Source of the DNA: an uncultured Acetatifactor sp. | GTDB taxonomy: Bacteria > Bacillota > Clostridia > Lachnospirales > Lachnospiraceae | Reading direction: 5' to 3' | Length of the DNA stretch: 44,287 nucleotides | NCBI GenBank assembly: GCA_949840935.1 | Contig: CATKXX010000026.1 | Location: 1 to 44,287, forward strand | Part shown: positions 22,634-31,330 of the stretch, one piece after another | Position numbering within the stretch: position 1 is the first letter of the stretch | How the letters are laid out: every line of letters starts with the position of its first letter | The notes under the pieces: model-generated | What the model was told of the DNA's origin: nothing | The model's input: the letters and a program-made list of their open reading frames with translations, nothing else | The model's database searches: none | Translations under genes and position numbers: made by a program

Positions 22634-23800
22634 ATGGATTTTACATTATCCAAAAAGCATGAGATGGCGAGACAGCTGTTCAGGGATTTCGCCGAGAATG
22701 AAGTAAAGCCCCTGGCTCAGGAAGTGGACGAGGAAGAACGCTTCCCCAGAGAGACTGTTGAAAAGATGGCGAAGTACGGATTCCTGGGAATCCCCGTTCC
22801 CAAGGAGTACGGCGGGCAGGGCTGTGATATCCTGACCTATGTGATGTGTGTGGAGGAGCTTTCCAAGGTATGCGGTACCACAGGCGTTATCGTATCCGCT
22901 CATACTTCCCTCTGCGTGGATCCTATTCTGACCTACGGCACGGAGGAGCAGAAGCAGAAATATGTTCCCGACCTGGCGAGCGGGAAGAAGATCGGCGCCT
23001 TCGGCCTGACCGAGCCCGGCGCGGGCACGGATGCCCAGGGACAGCAGACCAAGGCAGTTCTGGACGGGGACGAGTGGGTGCTCAACGGCTCCAAGTGCTT
23101 TATCACCAACGGTAAGGAAGCCGACGTATATATCGTGATCGCCGTTACCGGCGTGATTGAAAAGAGAGGCAGGAAGATGAAGGAGATTTCTTCCTTTATT
23201 GTGGAGAAGGGAACCCCCGGCTTTACCTTCGGCACCAAGGAGAAGAAGATGGGTATCCGCGGTTCTTCCACCTATGAGCTGATCTTCACCGACTGCCGCA
23301 TCCCCAAGGAGAACATCCTGGGCAAGCAGGGACAGGGCTTTAAGATCGCCATGCACACACTGGACGGCGGGCGTATCGGTATCGCCGCGCAGGCACTGGG
23401 TCTGGCCGAGGGCGCGCTGGAGAGAACCATCGCCTACACCAAGGAGAGAAAGCAGTTCGGCAAGACTATCAGCGGTTTCCAGAACACTCAGTTCCAGCTG
23501 GCGGATATGGCTACCAAGGTGGAGGCTGCAAAGTTGCTGGTGTACAGGGCTGCCCTGAAGAAGGATGAATACAGGACCAACCCCAAGATTTCCTATTCCG
23601 AGGAAGCTGCCATGGCGAAGCTGTACGCGGCGGAGGTTGCCATGGAAGTGACCACCAAGGCTGTCCAGCTCCACGGCGGTTACGGTTATATCAGGGAGTA
23701 TGATGTGGAGCGTATGATGCGCGACGCGAAGATCACCGAGATTTACGAGGGAACCAGCGAGGTTCAGAGAATGGTAATCTCTGCGGGTCTGTTGAAATAA
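22634..23800 (+). CDS. bcd: Butyryl-CoA dehydrogenase
   Basis: A 388-residue acyl-CoA dehydrogenase of the short-chain type. It reduces crotonyl-CoA to butyryl-CoA using FAD and works with EtfAB in electron bifurcation, passing electrons to ferredoxin. FAD-binding segments FGLTEPGAGTDA and CFITNG are present, with the substrate region DGGRIGIAAQALG and the catalytic Glu in IYEGTSEVQRM. Length is standard. GGAGG lies before ATG 22634. The etf genes follow within 34 bases, as expected for the Bcd-Etf complex. Confidence 0.95.
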   Translation: MDFTLSKKHEMARQLFRDFAENEVKPLAQEVDEEERFPRETVEKMAKYGFLGIPVPKEYGGQGCDILTYVMCVEELSKVCGTTGVIVSAHTSLCVDPILTYGTEEQKQKYVPDLASGKKIGAFGLTEPGAGTDAQGQQTKAVLDGDEWVLNGSKCFITNGKEADVYIVIAVTGVIEKRGRKMKEISSFIVEKGTPGFTFGTKEKKMGIRGSSTYELIFTDCRIPKENILGKQGQGFKIAMHTLDGGRIGIAAQALGLAEGALERTIAYTKERKQFGKTISGFQNTQFQLADMATKVEAAKLLVYRAALKKDEYRTNPKISYSEEAAMAKLYAAEVAMEVTTKAVQLHGGYGYIREYDVERMMRDAKITEIYEGTSEVQRMVISAGLLK

Positions 23801-23834
23801 TTTCAAAATTTGATTGGATGAAGGAGAAAATACA

Positions 23835-24620
23835 ATGAAGATTGTTGTTTGTATCAAGCAGGTGCCCGATACAAAGGGCGGCGTGAAATTTAATCCGGAC
23901 GGAACCCTTGACAGAGGCGCAATGCTTGCCATCATGAATCCGGATGACAAGGCCGGCCTGGAAGCCGCACTGAGGTTAAAGGAGCAGTTTGACGCGGAGG
24001 TTACCGTCCTTACCATGGGACTTCCCAAGGCTGCGGATGTGCTGCGGGAGGCAATGGCCATGGGCGCCGACAAGGGTATCCTGGTAACCGACAGAGTGTT
24101 GGGCGGCGCTGACACATGGGCTACCTCCACCACCATTGCTGGAGCCCTGAGAAACATTGATTATGATCTGATCATCACCGGACGTCAGGCTATCGACGGT
24201 GATACCGCCCAGGTAGGCCCCCAGATTGCGGAACATCTTGGAATCCCTGTGATCTCCTATGCCCAGGAGATTAAGATTGAGGGAGACAAGGTGATCGTTC
24301 AGAGACAGTATGACGACAGATACCATATCCTGGAGGCGAAGATGCCCTGCCTGATCACTGCTCTTTCCGAGCTGAACGAGCCCCGCTACATGACTCCCGG
24401 CGGAATCTTCGATGCCTGCGACGCGGAAATCACCACCTGGGGAAGGGCTGACCTGAAGGATGTGGACGACAGCGATTTAGGGTTGAAGGGCTCCCCCACC
24501 AAGATTGCAAAGGCGTCCGACAAGGTACGCAAGGGTGCAGGTGAAAAAGTGGTTCCCGATTCCCCCGAGGATGCAGTTGCGTACATTGTGGGTAAGTTCA
24601 AGGAGAAGCACATCATCTGA
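23835..24620 (+). CDS. etfB: Electron transfer flavoprotein, beta subunit
   Basis: A 261-residue EtfB that starts MKIVVCIKQVPDTKG, the family hallmark, and carries the nucleotide-binding stretch around ITGRQAIDGDTAQVGPQIAEHL. With EtfA and Bcd it confurcates electrons from NADH between crotonyl-CoA and ferredoxin in butyrate formers. Start 23835 is chosen over an upstream frame because AAGGAG lies just before it and family N-termini begin here. It is followed by etfA after 28 bases. Confidence 0.95.
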   Translation: MKIVVCIKQVPDTKGGVKFNPDGTLDRGAMLAIMNPDDKAGLEAALRLKEQFDAEVTVLTMGLPKAADVLREAMAMGADKGILVTDRVLGGADTWATSTTIAGALRNIDYDLIITGRQAIDGDTAQVGPQIAEHLGIPVISYAQEIKIEGDKVIVQRQYDDRYHILEAKMPCLITALSELNEPRYMTPGGIFDACDAEITTWGRADLKDVDDSDLGLKGSPTKIAKASDKVRKGAGEKVVPDSPEDAVAYIVGKFKEKHII

Positions 24621-24648
24621 TAAATATAAATAATTTGGAGGTTTGATC

Positions 24649-25704
24649 ATGAACAATGTAGTTCTTGAAGAATATAAAGGTGTATATGTGTTTGCCCAGC
24701 AGGTGGACAATGAGATCAGCGGTATCGCGTTTGAGCTGCTGGGAAAAGGGAAAGAGCTGGCTGCAAAACTGGAGACGGAGGTTGTGGCGGTGCTCATCGG
24801 ATATCAGGTAAAGGGCCTGGCCGACAAGCTGGCGGAGTACGGCGCCGATAAGGTCATTGTTGTGGATGATCCGGAGCTGGAAGTATACAGGACGGAGCCC
24901 TATGCTCACGCGCTGTCCTCTGTGATCAACCAGTATAAGCCGGAAATCGTCCTGGTAGGCGCTACCGCCATCGGAAGGGATCTGGGCCCTACAGTTTCCG
25001 CAAGAGTTGCCACCGGCCTGACGGCGGATTGTACTGTACTGGAGATTGGTGATTTCCCTCTGGCTGCGGTGCCCGGGCAGGAACAGAAGCACAATCAGCT
25101 GCTGATGACCCGTCCCGCCTTCGGCGGCAACACCATCGCCACCATCGCCTGCCCCGACAACCGTCCCCAGATGGCAACGGTGCGTCCTGGTGTTATGCAG
25201 AAAATCGACCCCATCGCCGGCGCAAAGGCTGTGGTGGAGGAATATAATCCCGGCTTCGCTCCCAACGATAAGTATGTGACCATTAAGGAAGTGGTGAAGG
25301 CTGTTTCCGACACTGTGGATATCATGGACGCAAAGGTGTTGGTATCCGGCGGCCGCGGCGTGGGCAGCCCGGAGAACTTTAAGCAGCTGGAAGATCTGGC
25401 GGAGGTGATGGGCGGCACAGTGTCCTGTTCCCGTGCGGTGGTGGACAGCGGCTGGAAGCCCAAGGATCTGCAGGTGGGCCAGACTGGCAAGACGGTTCGT
25501 CCCCAGATTTATTTTGCAATCGGCATCTCCGGTGCCATTCAGCATGTGGCAGGTATGGAGGAGTCCGATCTGATTGTAGCTATCAATAAGGACGAGTCCG
25601 CGCCCATCTTTGACGTGGCTGACTACGGTATTGTGGGAGACCTGAATAAGATCGTCCCCGCCCTGACAGCGGCGCTGAAAGCGGAGAAGGCGGCTAAGAA
25701 TTAA
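24649..25704 (+). CDS. etfA: Electron transfer flavoprotein, alpha subunit
   Basis: A 351-residue EtfA. The N-terminal half has the adenine nucleotide alpha-hydrolase-like fold (DKVIVVDDPELEVYRTEPYAHAL), and the C-terminal FAD-binding domain has LVSGGRGVGSPENF, SRAVVDSGWKP, QVGQTGKTVRPQIYFAIGISG and INKDESAPIFDVADYGIVGD, all signature segments. ATG 24649 follows TTGGAGG. It ends the operon, with a perfect terminator 48 bases downstream. No Rnf, phosphotransbutyrylase or butyryl-CoA:acetate transferase genes are in the window. Confidence 0.95.
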   Translation: MNNVVLEEYKGVYVFAQQVDNEISGIAFELLGKGKELAAKLETEVVAVLIGYQVKGLADKLAEYGADKVIVVDDPELEVYRTEPYAHALSSVINQYKPEIVLVGATAIGRDLGPTVSARVATGLTADCTVLEIGDFPLAAVPGQEQKHNQLLMTRPAFGGNTIATIACPDNRPQMATVRPGVMQKIDPIAGAKAVVEEYNPGFAPNDKYVTIKEVVKAVSDTVDIMDAKVLVSGGRGVGSPENFKQLEDLAEVMGGTVSCSRAVVDSGWKPKDLQVGQTGKTVRPQIYFAIGISGAIQHVAGMEESDLIVAINKDESAPIFDVADYGIVGDLNKIVPALTAALKAEKAAKN

Positions 25705-25751
25705 AAGGGATATCCTGTAAAAGAAAGATTTCTTCCCATAAAATATGCATT

Positions 25752-25795
25752 AAAAAGACGTATGGATCATAGTAAGGTGATCCATACGTCTTTTT
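25752..25795 (+). terminator. Intrinsic terminator of the butyryl-CoA operon
   Basis: A perfect 18-bp stem, AAAAAGACGTATGGATCA with TGATCCATACGTCTTTTT, loop TAGTAAGG. The T run is part of the stem, so it may act in both directions. Confidence 0.92.
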
Positions 25796-25871
25796 GCAAT
25801 GTATTGTCTGCTTTTCGTATTCTAAAAATGATATGGAAAATTAATACTGTATTTAATTACTGAATGGTTCC

Positions 25872-25899
25872 TTGATTTTCAGGAAAAAGAGTGTATAAT
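25872..25899 (+). promoter_or_regulatory. Promoter of the chemoreceptor gene
   Basis: TTGATT (25872-25877), 16 bases, TATAAT (25894-25899). The start point near 25906 would place the repeat element at 25921-26085 inside the mRNA leader. Confidence 0.55.
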
Positions 25900-25920
25900 A
25901 GTACTTATAGACCAGTATAT

Positions 25921-26085
25921 GTTTGAAAAATCATTTCTCCAGTCTGCACGCCTCACTTTGCGTGAATTTTTACCCAGTTCGGTTAATGCGGCCCGCTGCG
26001 CTTTCTTGATTTGGGCATTTATCTCACAGGTGATTTTACTCCCACAAATTGTGACGCACATATTGCGGAAAACTTTTTTTCAAAC
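25921..26085 (+). repeat. Dispersed repeat element, copy 1 (long form)
   Basis: The element opens GTTTGAAAAA and closes TTTTTCAAAC, an exact 10-base inverted pair. Its left 60 bases and right 50 bases match, base for base with few changes, the element at 43754-43868 on the other strand: shared blocks include TCTGCACGCC, TTTGCG, TTCGG, CTCCCACAAA, GACGCACA and GGAAAAC. It carries about 50 extra central bases compared with copy 2. It lies in the leader of the chemoreceptor gene, ending 16 bases before its ribosome site. A 60-codon minus-strand frame crosses it (25879-26061), but no ribosome site supports it. Confidence 0.75.
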
Positions 26086-26116
26086 GCACTCAAAAAATAC
26101 GGGAGGTGTCATTCTT

Positions 26117-27937
26117 ATGAGTAAGAGGGTAACTGTTGCAGATCAAAAATTAAAAGGGTTTCGCAGCCTGACAGTCATGTTCATATTGATCATCTGTATC
26201 ATAGTTTCGGTTCCTACCATCGGCTTGGCATGTCTGGGGGTCTACCAGATGAGCAAATCCATGGACGAATCGGTGGAATTGTATGAAACTTCCATGCTGG
26301 AAGGATATCAGATGGAAATCAAGTCCCAGGTGCAGGGAGCGCTGGCGGTGATACAGAGCTATTACGACCGCAGCCAGAGTGGCGAGCTGACGGAGGAGGA
26401 AGCACAGGTAATGGCCAGGGATGCGGTTCGTGCCATGCGCTATCGGGATGACTCTTCCGGCTATTTATGGATAGACGGTGCGGATTACGTGTTGGTAGTG
26501 CATCCGATCCTGACGGAGCAGGAGGGGGACAACCGTTATGACATGACGGATCAGAACGGCGTCAAGGTTACACAGAATATTGTGGCATCTGCGGAAGCGG
26601 GGGGCGGGTTTAATGAATTTTATTTTACCAAGGCGGATGGTGTGACGGTGGCTCCCAAGCTTGCATATTCGGAAATGTTCAAGCCCTGGGGCTGGGCAGT
26701 CGCTACCGGAAATTATGTGGACGATATGAATGCCCAGATTGACAGCATGAAGGGGAACATTCAGAATGATTTTTCCCGGATGCTTCTTATCTACAGTGTG
26801 GCAGCCGTCCTGATATTGATTGTGGCGCTGCTTCTGTCCGCCGTAGTGGGATTCCGCATCACAAGAGGCATTAAGCTTGTCAATGGAAATCTCTGCCAGG
26901 CATCCATGGGGGATTTAAGGTTTACTGTCGATCCGAAGCTCATGGGACGGGCTGACGAGATTGGGACAATGGCTCGTTCCCTGGACAATCTGCTCTCATC
27001 ATTAACGGGAATGCTTGGCAATGTGATACATACGGGGCAGAGCCTGGATCAGAGCAGTGAGAGTTTCAGCAGGAAATTCGGGAATATAACGCAGGGTATC
27101 AGGGATACAAACCAGGCTATCGATGACCTGGCGCAGGGAGCGACCAATCAGGCCAGCGACACCGAGACGGTAAATGGGAAGATAGCGGAGCTCGACAGGG
27201 TCATTGAAACGGAAAAGAGCGACATACAGAAATTGGAGGAGGCAGTATCCGCCATGACAGAGCATTCCGCAGGTGCCACCCAAAGCATCGGTGAGCTGGA
27301 TCATATCACGAATACTACCATCGAGGCCATTCTCACAGTATCCGAACAGGTCAGCCAGAATAATGACTCTGCCGCTAATATCAATAAGGCTATAGAGCTC
27401 ATAAAGGCAGTGGCAAAGCAGACGAACCTGCTCTCATTAAATGCCAGTATAGAGGCAGCCAGGGCAGGGGAATCAGGAAAAGGATTTTCTGTTGTGGCGG
27501 AGGAAATAAGGAAGCTCTCCGAGGAATCCTCGGATAATGCGCTGGAGATTGAACGGATTGTAAAGGAATTGATCAATAATGTGTCAATCTCCGTCAGCAA
27601 AATGGACGAGGTGATGCAGAATGTACATAAGCAGCAGGAGTGTCTGGATGAGACGAGAAGTGCGTTCAACCTTCTTGTGAACGAGGTTTCCCTGGTACAG
27701 GGCGCTACGGATGAAATCGGTGAGCAGACAAGGATTCTGGGTTCTTTGAAGGAAATAGTCACGGATTCCGTTAACAGCCTGGCCAGCGTAGTAGAAGAAA
27801 ATGCGGCGTCCACGGAGGAAACGAGCGCCAGCATGGCTCTTTTATCTGATACTATAGGGGAGTGTACGGAGGATACACAGAAGCTTGTGAACCTGAGCCA
27901 TCTGTTGAACGAGCAGGCCAGCAGGTTCCAGGTGTAA
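26117..27937 (+). CDS. Methyl-accepting chemotaxis protein with single Cache domain
   Basis: A 606-residue chemoreceptor. Spans lie at about residues 18-43 and 222-246, with an extracellular single Cache domain between (SSGYLWIDGADYVLVVHP near 113-130; PWGWAVATGNYVDDM near 190-204), then HAMP (about 247-300) and a signalling domain whose tip reads LNASIEAARAGESGKGFSVV. It should sense a small ligand, often a carboxylate in this Cache class, and control CheA. Start 26117 follows GGGAGGTG; the frame is open upstream through the repeat element, which is not receptor sequence. No other chemotaxis gene is near, and motility itself cannot be judged from this window. Confidence 0.92.
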   Translation: MSKRVTVADQKLKGFRSLTVMFILIICIIVSVPTIGLACLGVYQMSKSMDESVELYETSMLEGYQMEIKSQVQGALAVIQSYYDRSQSGELTEEEAQVMARDAVRAMRYRDDSSGYLWIDGADYVLVVHPILTEQEGDNRYDMTDQNGVKVTQNIVASAEAGGGFNEFYFTKADGVTVAPKLAYSEMFKPWGWAVATGNYVDDMNAQIDSMKGNIQNDFSRMLLIYSVAAVLILIVALLLSAVVGFRITRGIKLVNGNLCQASMGDLRFTVDPKLMGRADEIGTMARSLDNLLSSLTGMLGNVIHTGQSLDQSSESFSRKFGNITQGIRDTNQAIDDLAQGATNQASDTETVNGKIAELDRVIETEKSDIQKLEEAVSAMTEHSAGATQSIGELDHITNTTIEAILTVSEQVSQNNDSAANINKAIELIKAVAKQTNLLSLNASIEAARAGESGKGFSVVAEEIRKLSEESSDNALEIERIVKELINNVSISVSKMDEVMQNVHKQQECLDETRSAFNLLVNEVSLVQGATDEIGEQTRILGSLKEIVTDSVNSLASVVEENAASTEETSASMALLSDTIGECTEDTQKLVNLSHLLNEQASRFQV

Positions 27938-28012
27938 GCAGAGTGACTTGTGACAGATTATGATTATGAGAATCGGGCAGCTGTGCCGACAGGTGCCGCG
28001 TGTAATACGAAA

Positions 28013-28042
28013 AGGAGGCTGCAGCATTTGCTGCAGCCTCCT
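28013..28042. terminator. Bidirectional terminator between chemoreceptor and phosphofructokinase
   Basis: AGGAGGCTGCAGC (28013-28025) and GCTGCAGCCTCCT (28030-28042) are perfect 13-base arms with loop ATTT. The minus-strand copy is followed by TTTT, so it best serves the phosphofructokinase gene, while the plus-strand chemoreceptor also ends into it. Confidence 0.8.
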
Positions 28043-28074
28043 GGACTTTCTGCGGATATTTTTCAAACCAGGTA

Positions 28075-29310
28075 CTACTTTGCGCTCATATCTAGGCGCA
28101 GATGCCTGGGGAGGCCATCCACCATCACGGGGGACAGCTCGGCCTGAATCAGAGGACGGATGTAATGGATCAGCTCATCGCTGACAAAGGTGTTGTCCTC
28201 AGTGATCCATTCCAGGGGGACCTTCTTCTCTACATTGGCAATCTTATGTACATCCTGTGTGCTGGTGGTACAGATATAGGGATCCTCGGAAACCCTCTCT
28301 AGTACCACTACCTTTCCTGTATCTCCCTCGAAAGCAGCTTTTACTGCAGCGCCGCCTACCTGGAAAGCCTCTGTGATATCCACCCGGGAGGTCATATGGG
28401 AAGCGCATCTCTGGAGGGTACTCAGCTCAATGGCACGGGACTTTACGCCCAGCTCATTTCCAATCCTGTCGGAGAGGAATTTCGCGGAGCCCTGGAGCTG
28501 CTTATGGCCAAAAGCGTCTACAAATTCCACATGGTCTGTCAGCTCGAACACATATCTGCCGTCAGCTACCTTAATGCCCTCGGAAACGGCGATCACAATG
28601 GATTTCTGGCCCTGGCAGAGCTCTTTTACCTTAGTCATGAATTTATCGATATCAAAGGGAACCTCGGGCAGGAAGATCATATCCACTCCTTCGCAGTCCT
28701 CTCCCTTGGAAAGCGCTGTGGCAGCAGTCAGCCAGCCTGCATTGCGGCCCATGATCTCGAGGATGGTGATAACGGGATAATCGTAGACAAGCCCGTCCCT
28801 GATAATCTCTTTCGTAGCGGAGGCGATATACTTTGCTGCGCTGCCGAAGCCGGGAGTATGGTCGGTGCAGGCAAGGTCATTGTCAATGGTCTTGGGTACA
28901 CCCATGAATTTGATATCGCTGCTGATAAGGATTGCGTAATCGGACAGCTTCTTGATGGTATCCATGGAGTCGTTACCGCCGATATAGAAGAAAGCTTCAA
29001 TTTCCAGCTCTGTCAGAATGTCGAAAATCTTGTCATAGACCTCTTTTCCGTCTCTGATCTCCGGCAGCTTGAAGCGGCAGGAGCCCAGGAAGGAGGAAGG
29101 AGTCCTTTTCAAGAGGTCGATATCCAGATCTGACTTGATATGTTCCGACAGGTCAACATATTGCCTGTCCAGTAACCCCTTGATGCCGTGAAGCATACCG
29201 TATACTTTTTTCGCGCCGCGATCCTTTGCCGTCTTGTATACCCCCACAAGGCTGGAATTGATCACTGCGGTAGGTCCGCCCGACTGTCCAACAATAACAT
29301 TTCCGTGCAT
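28075..29310 (-). CDS. 6-phosphofructokinase, probably pyrophosphate-dependent
   Basis: A 411-residue PFK-family enzyme phosphorylating fructose 6-phosphate. Motifs: GQSGGPTAVIN, GGNDS (111-115), VPKTIDND (138-145) and IMGRNAGW. In ATP enzymes the second motif is GGDGS and the third often GTIDND; an Asp at the fourth position together with Lys140 are known marks of pyrophosphate use. The usual Asp at the third position is Asn here. The length and insertions fit the longer PFK group found in clostridia. It stands alone with its own terminator, and the start at 29310 follows GAGGTT. Confidence 0.85.
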   Translation of the reverse strand: MHGNVIVGQSGGPTAVINSSLVGVYKTAKDRGAKKVYGMLHGIKGLLDRQYVDLSEHIKSDLDIDLLKRTPSSFLGSCRFKLPEIRDGKEVYDKIFDILTELEIEAFFYIGGNDSMDTIKKLSDYAILISSDIKFMGVPKTIDNDLACTDHTPGFGSAAKYIASATKEIIRDGLVYDYPVITILEIMGRNAGWLTAATALSKGEDCEGVDMIFLPEVPFDIDKFMTKVKELCQGQKSIVIAVSEGIKVADGRYVFELTDHVEFVDAFGHKQLQGSAKFLSDRIGNELGVKSRAIELSTLQRCASHMTSRVDITEAFQVGGAAVKAAFEGDTGKVVVLERVSEDPYICTTSTQDVHKIANVEKKVPLEWITEDNTFVSDELIHYIRPLIQAELSPVMVDGLPRHLRLDMSAK

Positions 29311-29511
29311 AAGAATAACCTCCTCGATATTTAGTTAGTGCTTTTATCATATCATAAAGGGATATCTTTCTCAATAGCCAAATGCCCTGCTGGAAAATGA
29401 AGAAAGCATAACTGAAGAAAGCATAGCCTTATTTTGGCATTTATGGTAAAATGAGTCCATATTAAACACAGAAACCGGCCGTGAGGCTGTTTACCGAAAA
29501 CGGAGGAAACG

Positions 29512-29997
29512 ATGGCGAAGCAAAAAGAAATAAAGACCAATGCCATGAGAATTCTGGAGTCGCTTAAGATCCCGTTCACTCATTATACTTACGAATGTGA
29601 TGAATTCACGGATGGCCTGCAGATAGCGGAGAAGCTTTCCCTGCCTCTTGAAAAGGTTTATAAAACCCTCGTGACAATGGGGAACAGTAAAAATTATTTT
29701 GTGTTTGTGATTCCTGTTGCAGAGGAGCTGGATTTGAAGGCAGCCGCGAGGAGTGTGGGCGAGAAAAGTGTGGAAATGATTCCTGTGAGAGATATCAACG
29801 CTGTAACAGGGTATATCAGGGGCGGCTGTACCGCTGTGGGAATGAAGAAGCAGTATGTCACCAGGATTGACAGCTCTGCGCAGGCGCAGGAGAATATCAT
29901 AGTCAGCGGCGGCAGGATTGGTTCCCAGCTGGAGCTTTCGCCTCTGGATCTGGCCCGGGCAGCCAGGGCGGAATTTGCGGAAATTATAAGGAAATAG
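29512..29997 (+). CDS. ybaK: YbaK/EbsC-type Cys-tRNA(Pro) deacylase
   Basis: A 161-residue YbaK-family editing protein that removes cysteine mischarged onto tRNA-Pro. Features are the N-terminal helix (TNAMRILESLKIPFTHYTYE), the catalytic-type Lys in VYKTLVTMG, the loop RGGCTAVGMKKQ and the C-terminal GSQLELSPLDLARAARA. Length is typical. GGAGG lies shortly before ATG 29512. It is followed by mtnA after 48 bases on the same strand; there is no known link in function. The 201 bases upstream, divergent from the phosphofructokinase gene, show no clear regulatory site. Confidence 0.92.
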   Translation: MAKQKEIKTNAMRILESLKIPFTHYTYECDEFTDGLQIAEKLSLPLEKVYKTLVTMGNSKNYFVFVIPVAEELDLKAAARSVGEKSVEMIPVRDINAVTGYIRGGCTAVGMKKQYVTRIDSSAQAQENIIVSGGRIGSQLELSPLDLARAARAEFAEIIRK

Positions 29998-30045
29998 GAT
30001 GTGTCCAGGTACGTTCCGGTGTACGAAAAGTAAGGGGGAATAGTT

Positions 30046-31191
30046 ATGATAACGGATGTAATGAAATATGACACGGTGGCACTGGATGACGAGAACAATG
30101 CGGTGGTCATTATTGACCAGACGCTGCTGCCGGGCCGTACAGAGCTGATATCCCTGACCACGGCCAAGGAGATATGGGACGCCATATACCTGTTGAAGGT
30201 CCGGGGGGCACCTGCCATAGGCGTTGCTGCAGCCATGGGGATTTATATATTGTCAAAACAGCTTGACACGGAGGATTTCGAGGTCTTTTATAAGAAATTC
30301 TGCGAATATAAGGAATACCTTGATTCTTCCAGACCAACGGCAGTAAACCTTTCCTGGGCGTTGAAGCGTATGGAAGCGACGGCGTTGAGGGCGGGAAGAG
30401 AGGAGCAGAAATCAGTAGCAGAAGTGAAAGAAATCCTGCACATGGAAGCTGTGAGGATTCGGGACGAAGATATACAAGTTTGCCGCAAAATAGGGGAAAA
30501 TGCCCTTCTTCTGGTAAAACCCGGTGATGGGATTCTAACACATTGTAATGCAGGAAAACTTGCAGCAGTGAGATATGGCACTGCGACAGCTCCTATATAT
30601 CTGGGGCAGGAGAGAGGCTATGGCTTCCGGGTGTTTGCGGACGAGACAAGGCCGCTTTTGCAGGGGGCGAGGCTGACTGCCTTTGAGCTTTTTGCATCGG
30701 GGGTAGATGTAACCCTGATCTGTGATAACATGTCCGCGTCTGTGATGGCCGGAGGGCTGGTGCAGGCTGTGTTCGTGGGATGCGACCGCGTTGCTGCAAA
30801 TGGGGATACCGCTAATAAAATAGGTACCTCAGTAGTGGCTGCGGTGGCAAAGTATTATGATGTGCCGGTTTATATCTGTGCGCCTACTTCCACAATCGAT
30901 ATGGCGACGCCTACCGGCGCGGAGATTGTGATTGAGCAGCGGCCATCCCACGAGGTTACAGATATGTGGTACAGGGAGAGAATGGCTCCGGAAGGGGTAA
31001 AAGTGTATAATCCCGCCTTTGACGTAACAGGGCATGATCTCATATCCGGCATTGTAACGGAATATGGCATTGCCAGGGCGCCCTATACGGAAAGCCTTAA
31101 GGAGATCATGGAGAGAAAGCAACGCGGCGGACAAAGCGCAGAATCCGGGGCAGTGCCCCAGGGAGCAGAACCGGCAGCAGGCAGCCGCTGA
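30046..31191 (+). CDS. mtnA: Methylthioribose-1-phosphate isomerase
   Basis: A 381-residue MtnA, which converts methylthioribose 1-phosphate to methylthioribulose 1-phosphate in methionine salvage or the related anaerobic shunt. Key features: VRGAPAIGVAAAMG, the catalytic Cys in LTHCNAG, and the catalytic Asp in VGCDRVAANGDTANKIGT. AAGGGGGAA lies before ATG 30046. The last 25 or so residues (from KQRGGQSAES onward) are not part of the enzyme fold and come from a DNA repeat that is duplicated just after the stop codon. No kinase or other salvage genes are adjacent. Confidence 0.93.
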   Translation: MITDVMKYDTVALDDENNAVVIIDQTLLPGRTELISLTTAKEIWDAIYLLKVRGAPAIGVAAAMGIYILSKQLDTEDFEVFYKKFCEYKEYLDSSRPTAVNLSWALKRMEATALRAGREEQKSVAEVKEILHMEAVRIRDEDIQVCRKIGENALLLVKPGDGILTHCNAGKLAAVRYGTATAPIYLGQERGYGFRVFADETRPLLQGARLTAFELFASGVDVTLICDNMSASVMAGGLVQAVFVGCDRVAANGDTANKIGTSVVAAVAKYYDVPVYICAPTSTIDMATPTGAEIVIEQRPSHEVTDMWYRERMAPEGVKVYNPAFDVTGHDLISGIVTEYGIARAPYTESLKEIMERKQRGGQSAESGAVPQGAEPAAGSR

Positions 31192-31292
31192 AAAGGTGAC
31201 AGGGATTTCGGGAGCAGAACCGGCAGCAGGCAGCCGCTGAAAAGAGGGCAATGCTCCCAGAAAGCAGAAATCGTGACGGGCAGCCGATAATC
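31161..31292 (+). repeat. Tandem repeat over the 3' end of mtnA
   Basis: The 35 bases at 31161-31195 and 31210-31244 are identical (period 49), beginning GGGAGCAGAACCGGCAGCAG. The first copy contains the mtnA stop codon. A decayed third copy spans about 31258-31292 (AAAGCAGAAA...GGGCAGCCGATAA). Unequal copying would change the mtnA tail or its untranslated end. Confidence 0.75.
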
Positions 31293-31330
31293 AAGAGGAC
31301 ATACGGGACAGAGAAAGGACGAGTAATCAG

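Noticed and set aside
25879..26061. 60-residue minus-strand protein across the repeat element
   Set aside because: The related repeat copy at 43754-43868 does not preserve the frame because of the central difference, and no ribosome site is visible.
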